Assembly (NCBI RefSeq): GCF_030406385.1
Contig: NZ_JAUEPM010000004.1
Location: 1-64,000 of the forward strand
DNA from: Microbacterium oryzae
GTDB lineage: Bacteria; Actinomycetota; Actinomycetes; Actinomycetales; Microbacteriaceae
DNA length: 64,000 nucleotides
Direction of reading: 5' to 3'
Translations under genes and position numbers: made by a program
In this document: positions 24,335 to 32,097 of the stretch, in pieces
Position numbering within the stretch: the stretch's first letter is position 1
Layout of the letters: each line of letters begins with the position of its first letter
Notes under the pieces: model-generated
The model's database searches: none
Seen by the model: the letters and a program-made list of their open reading frames with translations, nothing else
Told to the model about the DNA's origin: nothing

Positions 24335-25819
24335 GTGGGAGCGCAGAACGATCACGTCGAGCAGCCTCTGGTGCTCACCGACGCGGGGCGCGTGCGCGGG
24401 TTCTGGCGCAACGGGTGCGCGACGTTCCTCGGCATCCCGTACGCTCGGCCACCGCGCGGAGCCCTCCGATTCCAGGCGCCGATGCGGCCCGAGTACCGGG
24501 AGGACGTCTACGACGCCACGCGCCAGGGCGCGACCCCGCAGCGCGGCGCCACCGGCATCACGCTGATCCCGGAGCCGTCGGTGCCGGGGCCGTCGACTCT
24601 CAACGTCAACGTCTTCACCCCGACGACCGACCCGCACGCGGCGCTGCCCGTGCTCGTCTACTTCCACGGCGGCGCGTACGTGTCGGGCTCCATCGCGAGC
24701 CCCTGGTACGACGGGCGGTCGTTCACCCGCGACGGGGTCGTGGTCGTCACCGCGTCGTATCGGCTCGGATTCGACGGCTTCGGCTGGATCTCCGATGCGC
24801 CGAGCAACCGCGGCGTACGCGACTGGCTGGCGGCGCTCGAGTGGGTGCAGCGGAACATCCGCGGCTTCGGCGGCGACCCGGCGCAGGTCACGATCGCCGG
24901 ACAGTCGGCCGGTGCGGGCGCGGTCCTCACCCTCCTCGGCATGCCCGCCGCCCAGCACCTCTTCGCGGCGGCCTGGGCGATGTCGGCCACGATCGGCGCG
25001 ATCATGCCCGACGAGGCGGAGCGCTTCGGGCGGATGGTCGCGCAGGAGGGCGGCGTCGAGCCCACGGTGGCCGGATGGCGGAGCCTCACGGAGAAGGAGG
25101 TGCGCCTCGCCGCGCAGGATCTCATCGGCATGCACGACCTGCACGGCGCGCAGGCCGTCCTGTCGGGCGGGCTCCGCCTCGGGCCCGTGGTCGACGGCGA
25201 TCTCATCCCCGAGCCGACCATCCGGGCGCTCGCGAACGGCGTGGGCGCCGACAAGCCCCTCGTCCTCGGCACGACCGACGACGAGTTCTCGATGATCGTC
25301 GACGACTACCGGACCTGGCTGCGGTGGATCCCCGCCGGCCTCGTGCTCGCCATCCTCGGCCTGCCGTGGAAGCGTCGGCGCGCGTATCTGCGCGCGAACG
25401 CGGAGCTGCGGCGAGAGCACGGCGTTCCCGCCGCGATCGGCCGCTTCGTCACCGATGCGCTCTTCCGCCGGCACGTCGTCCGGATCGGCCGCGCGCGTTC
25501 GGCGGCGGCCGGCGCACGGACGTGGGCGTATCGGTTCGAGTGGGTGTCCCCCGTGCGCGGATGGTCGCTGCACTGTCTCGACGTGCCGTTCTTCTTCGAC
25601 GTGCTCGATGCCGAGGGCGTCGAGATGATCGCCGGCGAGGACCCGCCGCAGGACCTCGCCGACGACGTCCACGGCGCGGCGGTGCGATTCGTCCGCGAGC
25701 ACGCGGCGGACTGGAGCCCGTGGACGGAGGGCACGGCGCCGTCACGGGTGTTCACCCATCCCCGCCCGGCAGCGCGAGAGGACCTGCACGCCTACGACGG
25801 GGCCATCCCGCTGGCGTGA
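24335..25819 (+). CDS. Type B carboxylesterase
   Basis: The 494-residue protein has carboxylesterase family motifs. They are 'FLGIPYARPPRGALRFQAP' near the N-terminus, the oxyanion hole 'YFHGGAYVSGS', the nucleophile elbow GQSAGAG, and the late catalytic His in 'WSLHCLDVPFFF'. It lacks a signal peptide, so it is probably cytoplasmic and hydrolyses carboxylic esters, possibly xenobiotic. GTG at 24335 is preceded by CATACT with a 6-nt gap (leaderless). It lies 20 bp after the pyruvate oxidase gene on the same strand. Confidence 0.87.
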   Translation: MGAQNDHVEQPLVLTDAGRVRGFWRNGCATFLGIPYARPPRGALRFQAPMRPEYREDVYDATRQGATPQRGATGITLIPEPSVPGPSTLNVNVFTPTTDPHAALPVLVYFHGGAYVSGSIASPWYDGRSFTRDGVVVVTASYRLGFDGFGWISDAPSNRGVRDWLAALEWVQRNIRGFGGDPAQVTIAGQSAGAGAVLTLLGMPAAQHLFAAAWAMSATIGAIMPDEAERFGRMVAQEGGVEPTVAGWRSLTEKEVRLAAQDLIGMHDLHGAQAVLSGGLRLGPVVDGDLIPEPTIRALANGVGADKPLVLGTTDDEFSMIVDDYRTWLRWIPAGLVLAILGLPWKRRRAYLRANAELRREHGVPAAIGRFVTDALFRRHVVRIGRARSAAAGARTWAYRFEWVSPVRGWSLHCLDVPFFFDVLDAEGVEMIAGEDPPQDLADDVHGAAVRFVREHAADWSPWTEGTAPSRVFTHPRPAAREDLHAYDGAIPLA

Positions 25820-25822
25820 GCC

Positions 25823-26806
25823 TCAGCTGAGCGCGGGGATGACCTTCTGCTCGAAGAGCTCGATCCCCGAGCGGTCGTACGCGGCCTCCGGGAAGTAGTG
25901 GATGGCGTACGCCAGTCCCTGCTCTCCGAGCGTCGCGAGACGCTCGGTCACCTGCTCCACCGTGCCGACCGCGACCGCTCCTCGGTACTCGCCGATGAAG
26001 CCATCCGTCGCATCCCCCAGGTGCGGACGCACCCGAGCCTCGATCGCGGCGAGACGGTCGTCGACCTCCGCCTCGGTCTCGCCGATGACGGTGTTGTAGT
26101 TCGCGGAGCGCACGATCTCGGAGAAGTCGCGTCCGATCGCGTCGCAGTGCTCGCGCAGCACCGCGCTCTTGTGCGCGAAGTCATCGGGCGTGCCGGCGAA
26201 GTTCGTGTACTGCGCGTACTCGGCCGCGATCTTCAGCGTCACCTTCTCGCCACCGCCGGAGATCCAGAACGGGATGGCCGGCTGCTGGATGGGTCGGGGC
26301 TGGATGATCGCGCCATCGACCTGGTAATAGCGGCCGTCGAGCGTGGCCTGCCCGGTCTCCCAGCCCTGCTTCATGATCTCGACGCCCTCACGGAGCATCC
26401 GCAGGCGATCGCCGATCCTCGGGAAGCCGTAGCCGTAGGCGCGCCACTCGTGCTCGTACCAGCCGCCGCCGATCCCCATCTCCACGCGCCCGCGGGAGAC
26501 GTGGTCGACGGTCGCGGCGACCTTGGCGAGGTACGCGGGGTTCCGGTACCCCGTGCACGTGCACATCTGGCCGAGGCGGATGCGACTCGTCGACGCCGCG
26601 AACGCCGCCATCAGCGACCAGGCCTCGTGAGTCGCCTCCTGCGAGGGGACGGGCACGGTGTGGAAGTGGTCGTAGACCCAGAGCGACTCCCACGAGCCGG
26701 CGTCCGCCCGCTCCGCGAGGGACAGCATCGTCGCCCACTGGTCGGTGGGATCGATGCCGACGAGGTCGTGACGCCAGCCCTGGGGGATGAAGGTTCCGAA
26801 GCGCAT
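25823..26806 (-). CDS. LLM-class F420-dependent oxidoreductase
   Basis: The 327-residue protein is a luciferase-like monooxygenase-fold enzyme of the F420-dependent subgroup. It has 'MRFGTFIPQGWRHDL', 'LWVYDHFHT', 'IRLGQMCTCTGYRNPAYLAKVAATVDHVSRGRVEMGIGGGWYEHEWRAYGY' and 'IPFWISGGGEKVTLKIAAEYA'. Such enzymes use reduced F420 to act on unknown substrates; the presence of a CofE-type gene at 35.6 kb shows the host makes F420. TAATCT ends 6 nt before the ATG and overlaps the stop codon of the upstream methyltransferase, so it has its own internal promoter and a leaderless start. Confidence 0.85.
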   Translation of the reverse strand: MRFGTFIPQGWRHDLVGIDPTDQWATMLSLAERADAGSWESLWVYDHFHTVPVPSQEATHEAWSLMAAFAASTSRIRLGQMCTCTGYRNPAYLAKVAATVDHVSRGRVEMGIGGGWYEHEWRAYGYGFPRIGDRLRMLREGVEIMKQGWETGQATLDGRYYQVDGAIIQPRPIQQPAIPFWISGGGEKVTLKIAAEYAQYTNFAGTPDDFAHKSAVLREHCDAIGRDFSEIVRSANYNTVIGETEAEVDDRLAAIEARVRPHLGDATDGFIGEYRGAVAVGTVEQVTERLATLGEQGLAYAIHYFPEAAYDRSGIELFEQKVIPALS

Positions 26807-26815
26807 GCCGCCAGA

Positions 26816-27832
26816 TTAGGGCCTGCGCAGCACCACCCGGGCGTCGGGGATGCGATCTCCCATGATCCGGATGGCGTCGGGGTTGTCGTCGATGAGCACG
26901 GCGTCGCGGCCGAGCGCGGCGGCGACCGCGCCCGTCGTCCCGCTGCCGGCGAACATGTCGAGCACGCGGTCGCCCGGGCGCGACGACGCCTGCACGATGC
27001 GCCGCAGGATGCCCTCGGGCTTCTGCGTGGCGTAGCCGGTGCGCTCGCCGCCACTCGTCGGGACGATGGTGTGCCACCACACGTCGGTGGGCAGCTTCCC
27101 CCGCCGCGCCTTCTCGCGCGTGACGAGCCCGGGCGCCATGTACGGCTCGCGGTCGACCGCCTCCGAGTCGAACCAGTAGCGGTCGGGATCCTTGACGTAG
27201 ACGAGGATCGTGTCGTGCTTGGTCGGCCAGCGCCGCCGGGACTTCGCCCCGTAGTCGTACGCCCAGATCAGCTCGTTGAGGAACGAGTCCCGCCCGAACA
27301 CCGCGTCGAGCATGACCTTCGCGTAGTGCGCCTCGCGGTAGTCCAGGTGGAGATAGAGCGTGCCGTCGTCGGCGAGGAGGCGCCAGGCCTCCTCGATGCG
27401 GGGCATGAGGAACCCCCAGTAGTCGTCGAACCGGTCGTCGAACGACCGCAGCGCCCCGCGCACGCGCTCGTAGCTGCGCCCGTGGAAGCCGGTGTGCGAC
27501 GCCGCGCGGATCTCCGCCTCGCGGGTGTCGACCGCCGCGATGTCGGCGCCGTCGGGGCTGCCGAACAGCGCGCCGTCCTCGAGCTCGACGACCACCGGCT
27601 CCTCGGGCTCCAGCGCGGCCGCATCGGGGACGTGCACCGAGAAGCCGCGTCTGCTCTCGTCGGTCTCACGCCCCCGCCCGGTGTTGAACGGCGGGTCCAG
27701 ATAGGCGATCGTGAAGGCGCCGTCGGGCAGCGCGGCGGCGACATCGAGGTTGTCGCCGTAGTGGATGGCCACGGCGCCGCGTCCCGGCGTGAGCGCCGCG
27801 AGCGGCTCGCCGTCGAGGATGTCGGAGGTCAC
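26816..27832 (-). CDS. Orphan beta-class DNA methyltransferase (N6-A or N4-C)
   Basis: The 338-residue protein has the catalytic motif DPPF (46-49, in 'IAYLDPPFNTG') before the AdoMet-binding motif FAGSG (294-298, in 'LDMFAGSGTTG'). This order defines beta-class amino-methyltransferases. The segment between (about 65-275) is the target-recognition and helical region. No restriction endonuclease gene is adjacent: the neighbours are lipoate ligase (4-bp GTGA overlap upstream) and an LLM oxidoreductase. It is therefore an orphan modification enzyme, perhaps epigenetic. The recognition sequence cannot be deduced. The start is GTG. Confidence 0.85.
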   Translation of the reverse strand: MTSDILDGEPLAALTPGRGAVAIHYGDNLDVAAALPDGAFTIAYLDPPFNTGRGRETDESRRGFSVHVPDAAALEPEEPVVVELEDGALFGSPDGADIAAVDTREAEIRAASHTGFHGRSYERVRGALRSFDDRFDDYWGFLMPRIEEAWRLLADDGTLYLHLDYREAHYAKVMLDAVFGRDSFLNELIWAYDYGAKSRRRWPTKHDTILVYVKDPDRYWFDSEAVDREPYMAPGLVTREKARRGKLPTDVWWHTIVPTSGGERTGYATQKPEGILRRIVQASSRPGDRVLDMFAGSGTTGAVAAALGRDAVLIDDNPDAIRIMGDRIPDARVVLRRP

Positions 27833-28878
27833 GGGACGCGGTGCAGCCAGGCGTCGGTGGAGAACTTCGTGCGCACGAGCTCCTCCGCCTCCGCGAGCTC
27901 GTCCGGCGTCACGTGACCGCGCTCGGCACCCGTGAACTTCTGGAACGACGCGATGAACCGGTCGAGGATCTCGCGCCGCGCCATCCCCGTCTGACTGCGG
28001 ATGGGATCGACCCGCTTCGCGGCGGACGTCGTGCCCTTGTCGCTCAGCTTCTCGCGCCCGATGCGGAGCACCTCGGTCATGACCTGGCCGTCGATGTCGT
28101 AGGAGAGCGTCGCGTGGTGCAGCACGCCGCCGTTGGCGAGGCGCTTCTGCGCGGCGCCGCCGATCTTGCCCGACGGGCTCGCGATGTCATTGAGGGGCTG
28201 GTAGGTGGCGTCGATGCCGACCTCGCGCAGCGCCTGCAGCACCCAGTCGTCGAGGAACGCGTAGGAGTCGGCGAACGTGAGGCCCGCGACGAGGGACGAC
28301 GGCACGTACAGCGAGTACGTGATGATCTGCTCGGCGCCCATGAGCATCGCGCCGCCGCCGGAGATGCGGCGCACGACCTGGAAGCCGTGCCGCTTCGCTC
28401 CCTCGGGGTCGACCTCGTTGCGGTACGACTGGAACGAGCCGATGACGACGGCCGACTGGTCCCACTCCCAGATGCGCAGCGTGGGCTTGCGGCGCCCGTC
28501 GCCCACGCGACCGGTGAGCACCTCGTCGAGGGCGAGGTTCGTCATGGGCGACACGGCGGGGTCGTCGATGACCTCCCACTCGAAGTCGCTCCAGGTCGAT
28601 GCGGTGACGAGAGCCCGCCGGACGGCCGTGCCCACCGCCTCGGGCGTGAAGCCGAGCATCTGCACCCCGTCGGGAAGCTGCGCGCGGATGGCGGCCGCGA
28701 TCGTCGGCACCTCAGCGGTGTCGGGCAGGCCGGTCACGGCGCGGTTGATGTCCTCGAGCGCGGTGTCGGGCTCCAGGAAGAAGTCGCCAGCGAGGTGAAA
28801 GGACGAAATCCTCCCGGCCTCGACCTCGAGGTCGACGACCACGAGCTTTCCACCGGGGACCTTGTACTCGCCATGCAC
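27829..28878 (-). CDS. lplA: Lipoate-protein ligase A
   Basis: The 349-residue protein has a catalytic LplA/LipB-type domain. It has 'LALDEVLTGRV', 'RIWEWDQSAVVIGSFQ', 'VVRRISGGGAMLMG', and the catalytic-lysine segment 'GKIGGAAQKRL', then 'GGVLHHATLSYDID'. The first ~75 residues ('GKLVVVDLEVEAGRISSFHLAGDFFLEP...') look like the LplA accessory domain, which is usually at the C-terminus, so the domain order is swapped relative to E. coli LplA. It attaches lipoate to 2-oxoacid dehydrogenase E2 and GcvH via lipoyl-AMP. GTG at 28878 follows TAGGCT by 6 nt (leaderless). Confidence 0.88.
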   Translation of the reverse strand: MHGEYKVPGGKLVVVDLEVEAGRISSFHLAGDFFLEPDTALEDINRAVTGLPDTAEVPTIAAAIRAQLPDGVQMLGFTPEAVGTAVRRALVTASTWSDFEWEVIDDPAVSPMTNLALDEVLTGRVGDGRRKPTLRIWEWDQSAVVIGSFQSYRNEVDPEGAKRHGFQVVRRISGGGAMLMGAEQIITYSLYVPSSLVAGLTFADSYAFLDDWVLQALREVGIDATYQPLNDIASPSGKIGGAAQKRLANGGVLHHATLSYDIDGQVMTEVLRIGREKLSDKGTTSAAKRVDPIRSQTGMARREILDRFIASFQKFTGAERGHVTPDELAEAEELVRTKFSTDAWLHRVP

Positions 28879-28927
28879 CCGACCAGCCTACGTCGTCCCT
28901 CCCCTGCGCCGGCCGGGAGCTGCGCGG

Positions 28928-29785
28928 CTAGGAGCGGGCAGGGATGCGCGCGTCGAGCCAGGCGCGGATGTCCGCGCGCACCTGCCCCTGCACCGGCTCG
29001 TTGAGGATCTCGTGGCGTCCGTCGTAGACGAGCATCGTCACATCCGACATCCCCGCGCGCTCCCGGTAGGCGCGGGCGAGGCGGTGGACGCCGCGGGGCC
29101 CGCCGACCGAGTCGTCGCGCCCGACGAGCAGGAGGAGCGGCACGTCCCGCCCCGCCCGCTGCCGGAGGTCGCGCCGCGGCCGACCGTACAGCCGCGCCGC
29201 CTCGGCGGGGCCGAAGAGCTTGAGCAGCGGCGTGTTCACCGCGAGCGGATCGTCGAGGAACGCCTTCTGCACGGCTGGGTCGACCGAGAGCCACTCGACG
29301 CCCGTGGCGCCGACGGCCTTCCACCGCGCGTTGAGATCGCCGGCGTTGAGCGACCCCGGCCAGCGCAGCGAGGAGCCGACGAGGATGACGCCGTCGTACG
29401 CCTCCGGGTGCGCGTCGAAGAGGATCTGCGCGAGGAAGGATCCCCACGAGTGACCGAGCAGCACGAGCGGCAGCCCCGGGCGCTCCGCACGGATCCGCTG
29501 GCTCAGCTGCCACACCGCATCGACGGCCGCTCGGTGGCCGCCCACGCCCAGTCGGCCGAGCTTCGCCGCCTCGCCGTGCTGGCGCATGCCCGTGCGGCCG
29601 TGCCCGCGGTGGTCGTCGGCATAGACCACGTAGCCCGCGGCGGTGAGCGCCGCCGCGAGGGCGGCGTACCGCCCGGCGTGCTCGCCGACGCCGTGCAGCA
29701 CCTGCACCACGCCTCGCGGCTGCCCCTCGGGCTCGTGCACGTCGTAGACGATGACGACGCCGTGCGCGTCGGCGAACTCCGGCAT
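28928..29785 (-). CDS. Alpha/beta hydrolase (monoacylglycerol lipase-like)
   Basis: The 285-residue protein is of the serine aminopeptidase S33/monoacylglycerol lipase group. It has the oxyanion 'LHGVGEHAGRYAALAAAL', the nucleophile elbow GHSWGS, a late Asp in 'LLVGRDDSVG' and catalytic His in 'YDGRHEILNEP'. It is a cytoplasmic esterase/lipase. The ATG follows TAGGAT by 6 nt (leaderless). It is divergent from a MarR-MFS operon, and the shared spacer is only ~45 bp, so the MarR repressor may affect it too. Confidence 0.87.
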   Translation of the reverse strand: MPEFADAHGVVIVYDVHEPEGQPRGVVQVLHGVGEHAGRYAALAAALTAAGYVVYADDHRGHGRTGMRQHGEAAKLGRLGVGGHRAAVDAVWQLSQRIRAERPGLPLVLLGHSWGSFLAQILFDAHPEAYDGVILVGSSLRWPGSLNAGDLNARWKAVGATGVEWLSVDPAVQKAFLDDPLAVNTPLLKLFGPAEAARLYGRPRRDLRQRAGRDVPLLLLVGRDDSVGGPRGVHRLARAYRERAGMSDVTMLVYDGRHEILNEPVQGQVRADIRAWLDARIPARS

Positions 29786-29810
29786 GCGGCGATCCTACAC
29801 ACCCCTTCCC

Positions 29811-29836
29811 TTAGCATTGCTAATGAGCTATGCTAA
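29811..29836. promoter_or_regulatory. MarR operator region
   Basis: TTAGCAT (29811-29817) and ATGCTAA (29830-29836) form a 7-bp inverted repeat with a 12-bp spacer. A second palindrome TTAGCA-T-TGCTAA (29811-29823) overlaps it. The block is strikingly AT-rich for this DNA and lies directly upstream of, and partly within, the possible 5' start of the MarR gene, so autorepression is likely. Confidence 0.7.
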
Positions 29837-29844
29837 TGATTGAC

Positions 29845-30285
29845 ATGGCTAAGCAATCCGCATCCTCGAAGCTCTCCGCCGACGCCTCCGAGCTGCGCGC
29901 CGCCGTCTTCCGCCTGTCCCGCCGCCTCAAGCAGCAGCGCGCGGTGTCGGACATGACCGACGGGCAGTTCGCGGTACTGGTGGCCCTCAAGCTGCACGGG
30001 CCGCACACCCTCTCGGCTCTGGCCGAACGCGAGGGCGTCACCGCGCCGTCGATGAACCGCACCGTCAACTGCCTCGAGGAGTTCGGCCACCTCAGCCGCA
30101 CGGAGAACGGCACCGACCGCCGCAAGGTCGACATCGTCATCACCGACAGCGGCCGTCGCGTCGTCGACGAGACCGTCCGGCGGCGCGACGAGTGGCTGTC
30201 GAAGGTCCTGTCGGGGCTCGACGGTGACGACCGGGAGATCCTGCGGCGAGCCGCCGCGATCATCATGAGGGAGGTGGAGCGATGA
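29845..30285 (+). CDS. MarR-family regulator of the MFS operon
   Basis: The 146-residue protein has the MarR winged HTH ('DGQFAVLVALKLHGPHTLSALAEREGVTAPSMNRTVNCLEEFGHLSRTENGTDRRKVDIVITDSGRR', residues ~40-108). The start at 29845 (MAKQSASS) was preferred over the upstream ATG at 29830, because the latter lies inside the operator palindrome. The gene overlaps the following MFS transporter by 4 bp (ATGA), so the two are translationally coupled. The AT-rich palindromes at 29811-29836 are the expected operators. Confidence 0.88.
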   Translation: MAKQSASSKLSADASELRAAVFRLSRRLKQQRAVSDMTDGQFAVLVALKLHGPHTLSALAEREGVTAPSMNRTVNCLEEFGHLSRTENGTDRRKVDIVITDSGRRVVDETVRRRDEWLSKVLSGLDGDDREILRRAAAIIMREVER

Positions 30286-31652
30286 ACGCGATGTTCCGGT
30301 CGTTCGCGTCGTACAACTACCGCATCTGGTTCCTCGGCGCGCTCATCTCGAACGTGGGCGGATGGATGCAGTCCACCGCGCAGGACTGGGTCGTCCTCAC
30401 GGAGCTGACGAACAACGACGCGACCGCGATGGGCGCGACGATGGCGCTGCAGTTCGGCCCGCCGCTCGTGCTCGTGAGCGTCACGGGCTGGGTCGCCGAC
30501 CGCTTCGACCGGCGACGCCTGCTGGTCGTCACCCAGTCAGCGCTGCTCCTCCTCGCGATCGCGGTCGGCGCGCTGCTGCTCGCCGGGGTCATGACGCTCC
30601 CCCTCATGCTGCTGTTCGCGCTCGGCTTCGGCATCGCCAATGCCTTCGACAGCCCCGCGCGGCAGGCGTTCGTCTCCGACGTCGTCGAGCGCCGGTACGC
30701 GGCCAACGCCGTCGCCCTCAACTCCGCGTCGTTCAACATGGCGCGGCTCATCGGCCCCGCCGTCGGCGGCCTGCTCATCGTCGCGGTCGGCAGCGGCTGG
30801 GTGTTCTTCCTCAACGCCGCGACCTTCCTCGCGATGATCGTCGCGCTTCTCGCCATGCGCACGCGCGAGCTCGTGCCCCGGGTGCGCAGGCAGGGGGCCG
30901 CGCGCCTCGCCGACGGCTTCCGCTATGTCTCGCGCCGCCCCGACCTCATGGTGGCGTTCGCGATGGTGTTCCTCGTGGGCGCGTTCGGCATGAACTTCCC
31001 GATCTTCGCCTCGACGATGGCCCTCGAGTTCGGGCGCCAGGCCGACGGCTACGGCGTGCTGAGCTCGGTGCTGGCGATCGGCTCGCTCGCCGGCGCGCTG
31101 CTCGCCGCCCGTCGCGAGCGCGCCCGCCTCCGCGTGGTGATGTTCGCCGCCGGCGGCTTCGGCGTCGCGTCGATCGTCTCGGCCATGATGCCGAGCTACT
31201 GGACGTACGCCGCCCTGCTCGTCTTCGTCGGGTTCGGCACCGTCACCATGCTCACCACCGCGAACGGGTACGTGCAGACGAACTCCGACCCGGCCCTCCG
31301 GGGCCGCGTGCTCGCGCTCTACATGGCGGTGATCATGGGCTCGACCCCGATCGGCGCGCCGATCGCGGGGTGGGTCGCGGACACCTTCGGTCCGCGCGCG
31401 GCGATCACCCTCGGCGGCGTCGCCGGCCTCCTCGCCTGCCTCATCGGGCTCGCGTGGGTGCTCGGCTCCGGACGCCTCCACCGCGAGAGCGGGCACCGCT
31501 TCGGCGTCGCGCTCGAGGAGACCCGGCCCCTGGAGATCATCACGAGGGCGACGCCCACCGTCGCACCCGAGGAGTTCAGCGATCAGGTCGCCCAGACCAC
31601 AGCCATCCGCATGGACGAGGACGACGAGCGGATGGCCGACGGCCGCCCCTGA
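30282..31652 (+). CDS. MFS exporter (EntS/MFS_3 type)
   Basis: The 456-residue protein has 12 predicted helices and strong MFS_3 motifs. It starts 'FRSFASYNYRIWFLGALISNVGGWMQSTAQDWVVLTEL' and has the loop motif 'GWVADRFDRRRLLV', then 'ANAFDSPARQAFVSDVV'. Relatives export siderophores or drugs. It is coupled to the MarR gene by a 4-bp overlap and has an AGG-G-AGG-like site inside the marR end. The last 60 residues are a cytosolic tail. Confidence 0.88.
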   Translation: MNAMFRSFASYNYRIWFLGALISNVGGWMQSTAQDWVVLTELTNNDATAMGATMALQFGPPLVLVSVTGWVADRFDRRRLLVVTQSALLLLAIAVGALLLAGVMTLPLMLLFALGFGIANAFDSPARQAFVSDVVERRYAANAVALNSASFNMARLIGPAVGGLLIVAVGSGWVFFLNAATFLAMIVALLAMRTRELVPRVRRQGAARLADGFRYVSRRPDLMVAFAMVFLVGAFGMNFPIFASTMALEFGRQADGYGVLSSVLAIGSLAGALLAARRERARLRVVMFAAGGFGVASIVSAMMPSYWTYAALLVFVGFGTVTMLTTANGYVQTNSDPALRGRVLALYMAVIMGSTPIGAPIAGWVADTFGPRAAITLGGVAGLLACLIGLAWVLGSGRLHRESGHRFGVALEETRPLEIITRATPTVAPEEFSDQVAQTTAIRMDEDDERMADGRP

Positions 31653-31692
31653 CGCCGTGCTTACGATGGTCTTCACCGTGAGAGAGGCCCGT

Positions 31693-32052
31693 ATGAGCAC
31701 CGACACCACCCCGCAGCGCGTCTGCTTCCGCCTCCGCGTGAAGCCGGAGATGCTCGACGAGTACATCGAGCGGCACAGCCCGGTGTGGCCGGAGATGCTC
31801 GAGGAGATCGCCGCGTCCGGGCGTCGGAACTACTCGATCTTCCACGTCGGCGGCGGGGAGCTCGTGGGCTTCTACGAGACGGACGACGACGCGGCCTCGC
31901 AGGCGTACCTCGCGGCGTCCGAGGTCGCCGCACGCTGGGAGGAGTCGATGGCGCCGTTCTTCGTCGCGCTCGACGGCCGTGCGGACCAGAACTCCGAGCA
32001 GTTCCCCGAGGTGTTCCACCTCGAGTCGCAGCTCGCCGCCGCGCGCGGCTGA
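31693..32052 (+). CDS. rhaM: L-rhamnose mutarotase
   Basis: The 119-residue protein is of the RhaM family (ferredoxin-like fold). It has 'QRVCFRLRVKPEMLDEYIERHSPVWPEMLEEIAASGRRNYSIF', with the conserved H and 'RNYSIF' motif, followed by 'ELVGFYETDD' and a C-terminal 'FPEVFHLE'. It interconverts alpha- and beta-L-rhamnose. No other rhamnose catabolic gene is in the window, so it is isolated. GAGAGG precedes the ATG. Its stop codon A is the first base of the 22-bp inverted repeat terminator. Confidence 0.9.
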   Translation: MSTDTTPQRVCFRLRVKPEMLDEYIERHSPVWPEMLEEIAASGRRNYSIFHVGGGELVGFYETDDDAASQAYLAASEVAARWEESMAPFFVALDGRADQNSEQFPEVFHLESQLAAARG

Positions 32053-32097
32053 ACACGAAGCGGGGCCATCCGGACCCGGATGGCCCCGCTTCGTGTT
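32052..32097. terminator. 22-bp perfect bidirectional terminator
   Basis: The arms at 32052-32073 and 32076-32097 are perfectly complementary, with a 2-nt centre. Each arm contains GGCCATCC/GGATGGCC. It begins on the stop codon of rhaM and ends on the TAA of the convergent rocD, so it serves both. It is the longest perfect inverted repeat I noticed in the window. Confidence 0.9.

Noticed and set aside
26816..27832. Restriction-modification system
   Set aside because: Only the methyltransferase is present; the neighbours are metabolic genes, so I call it orphan.
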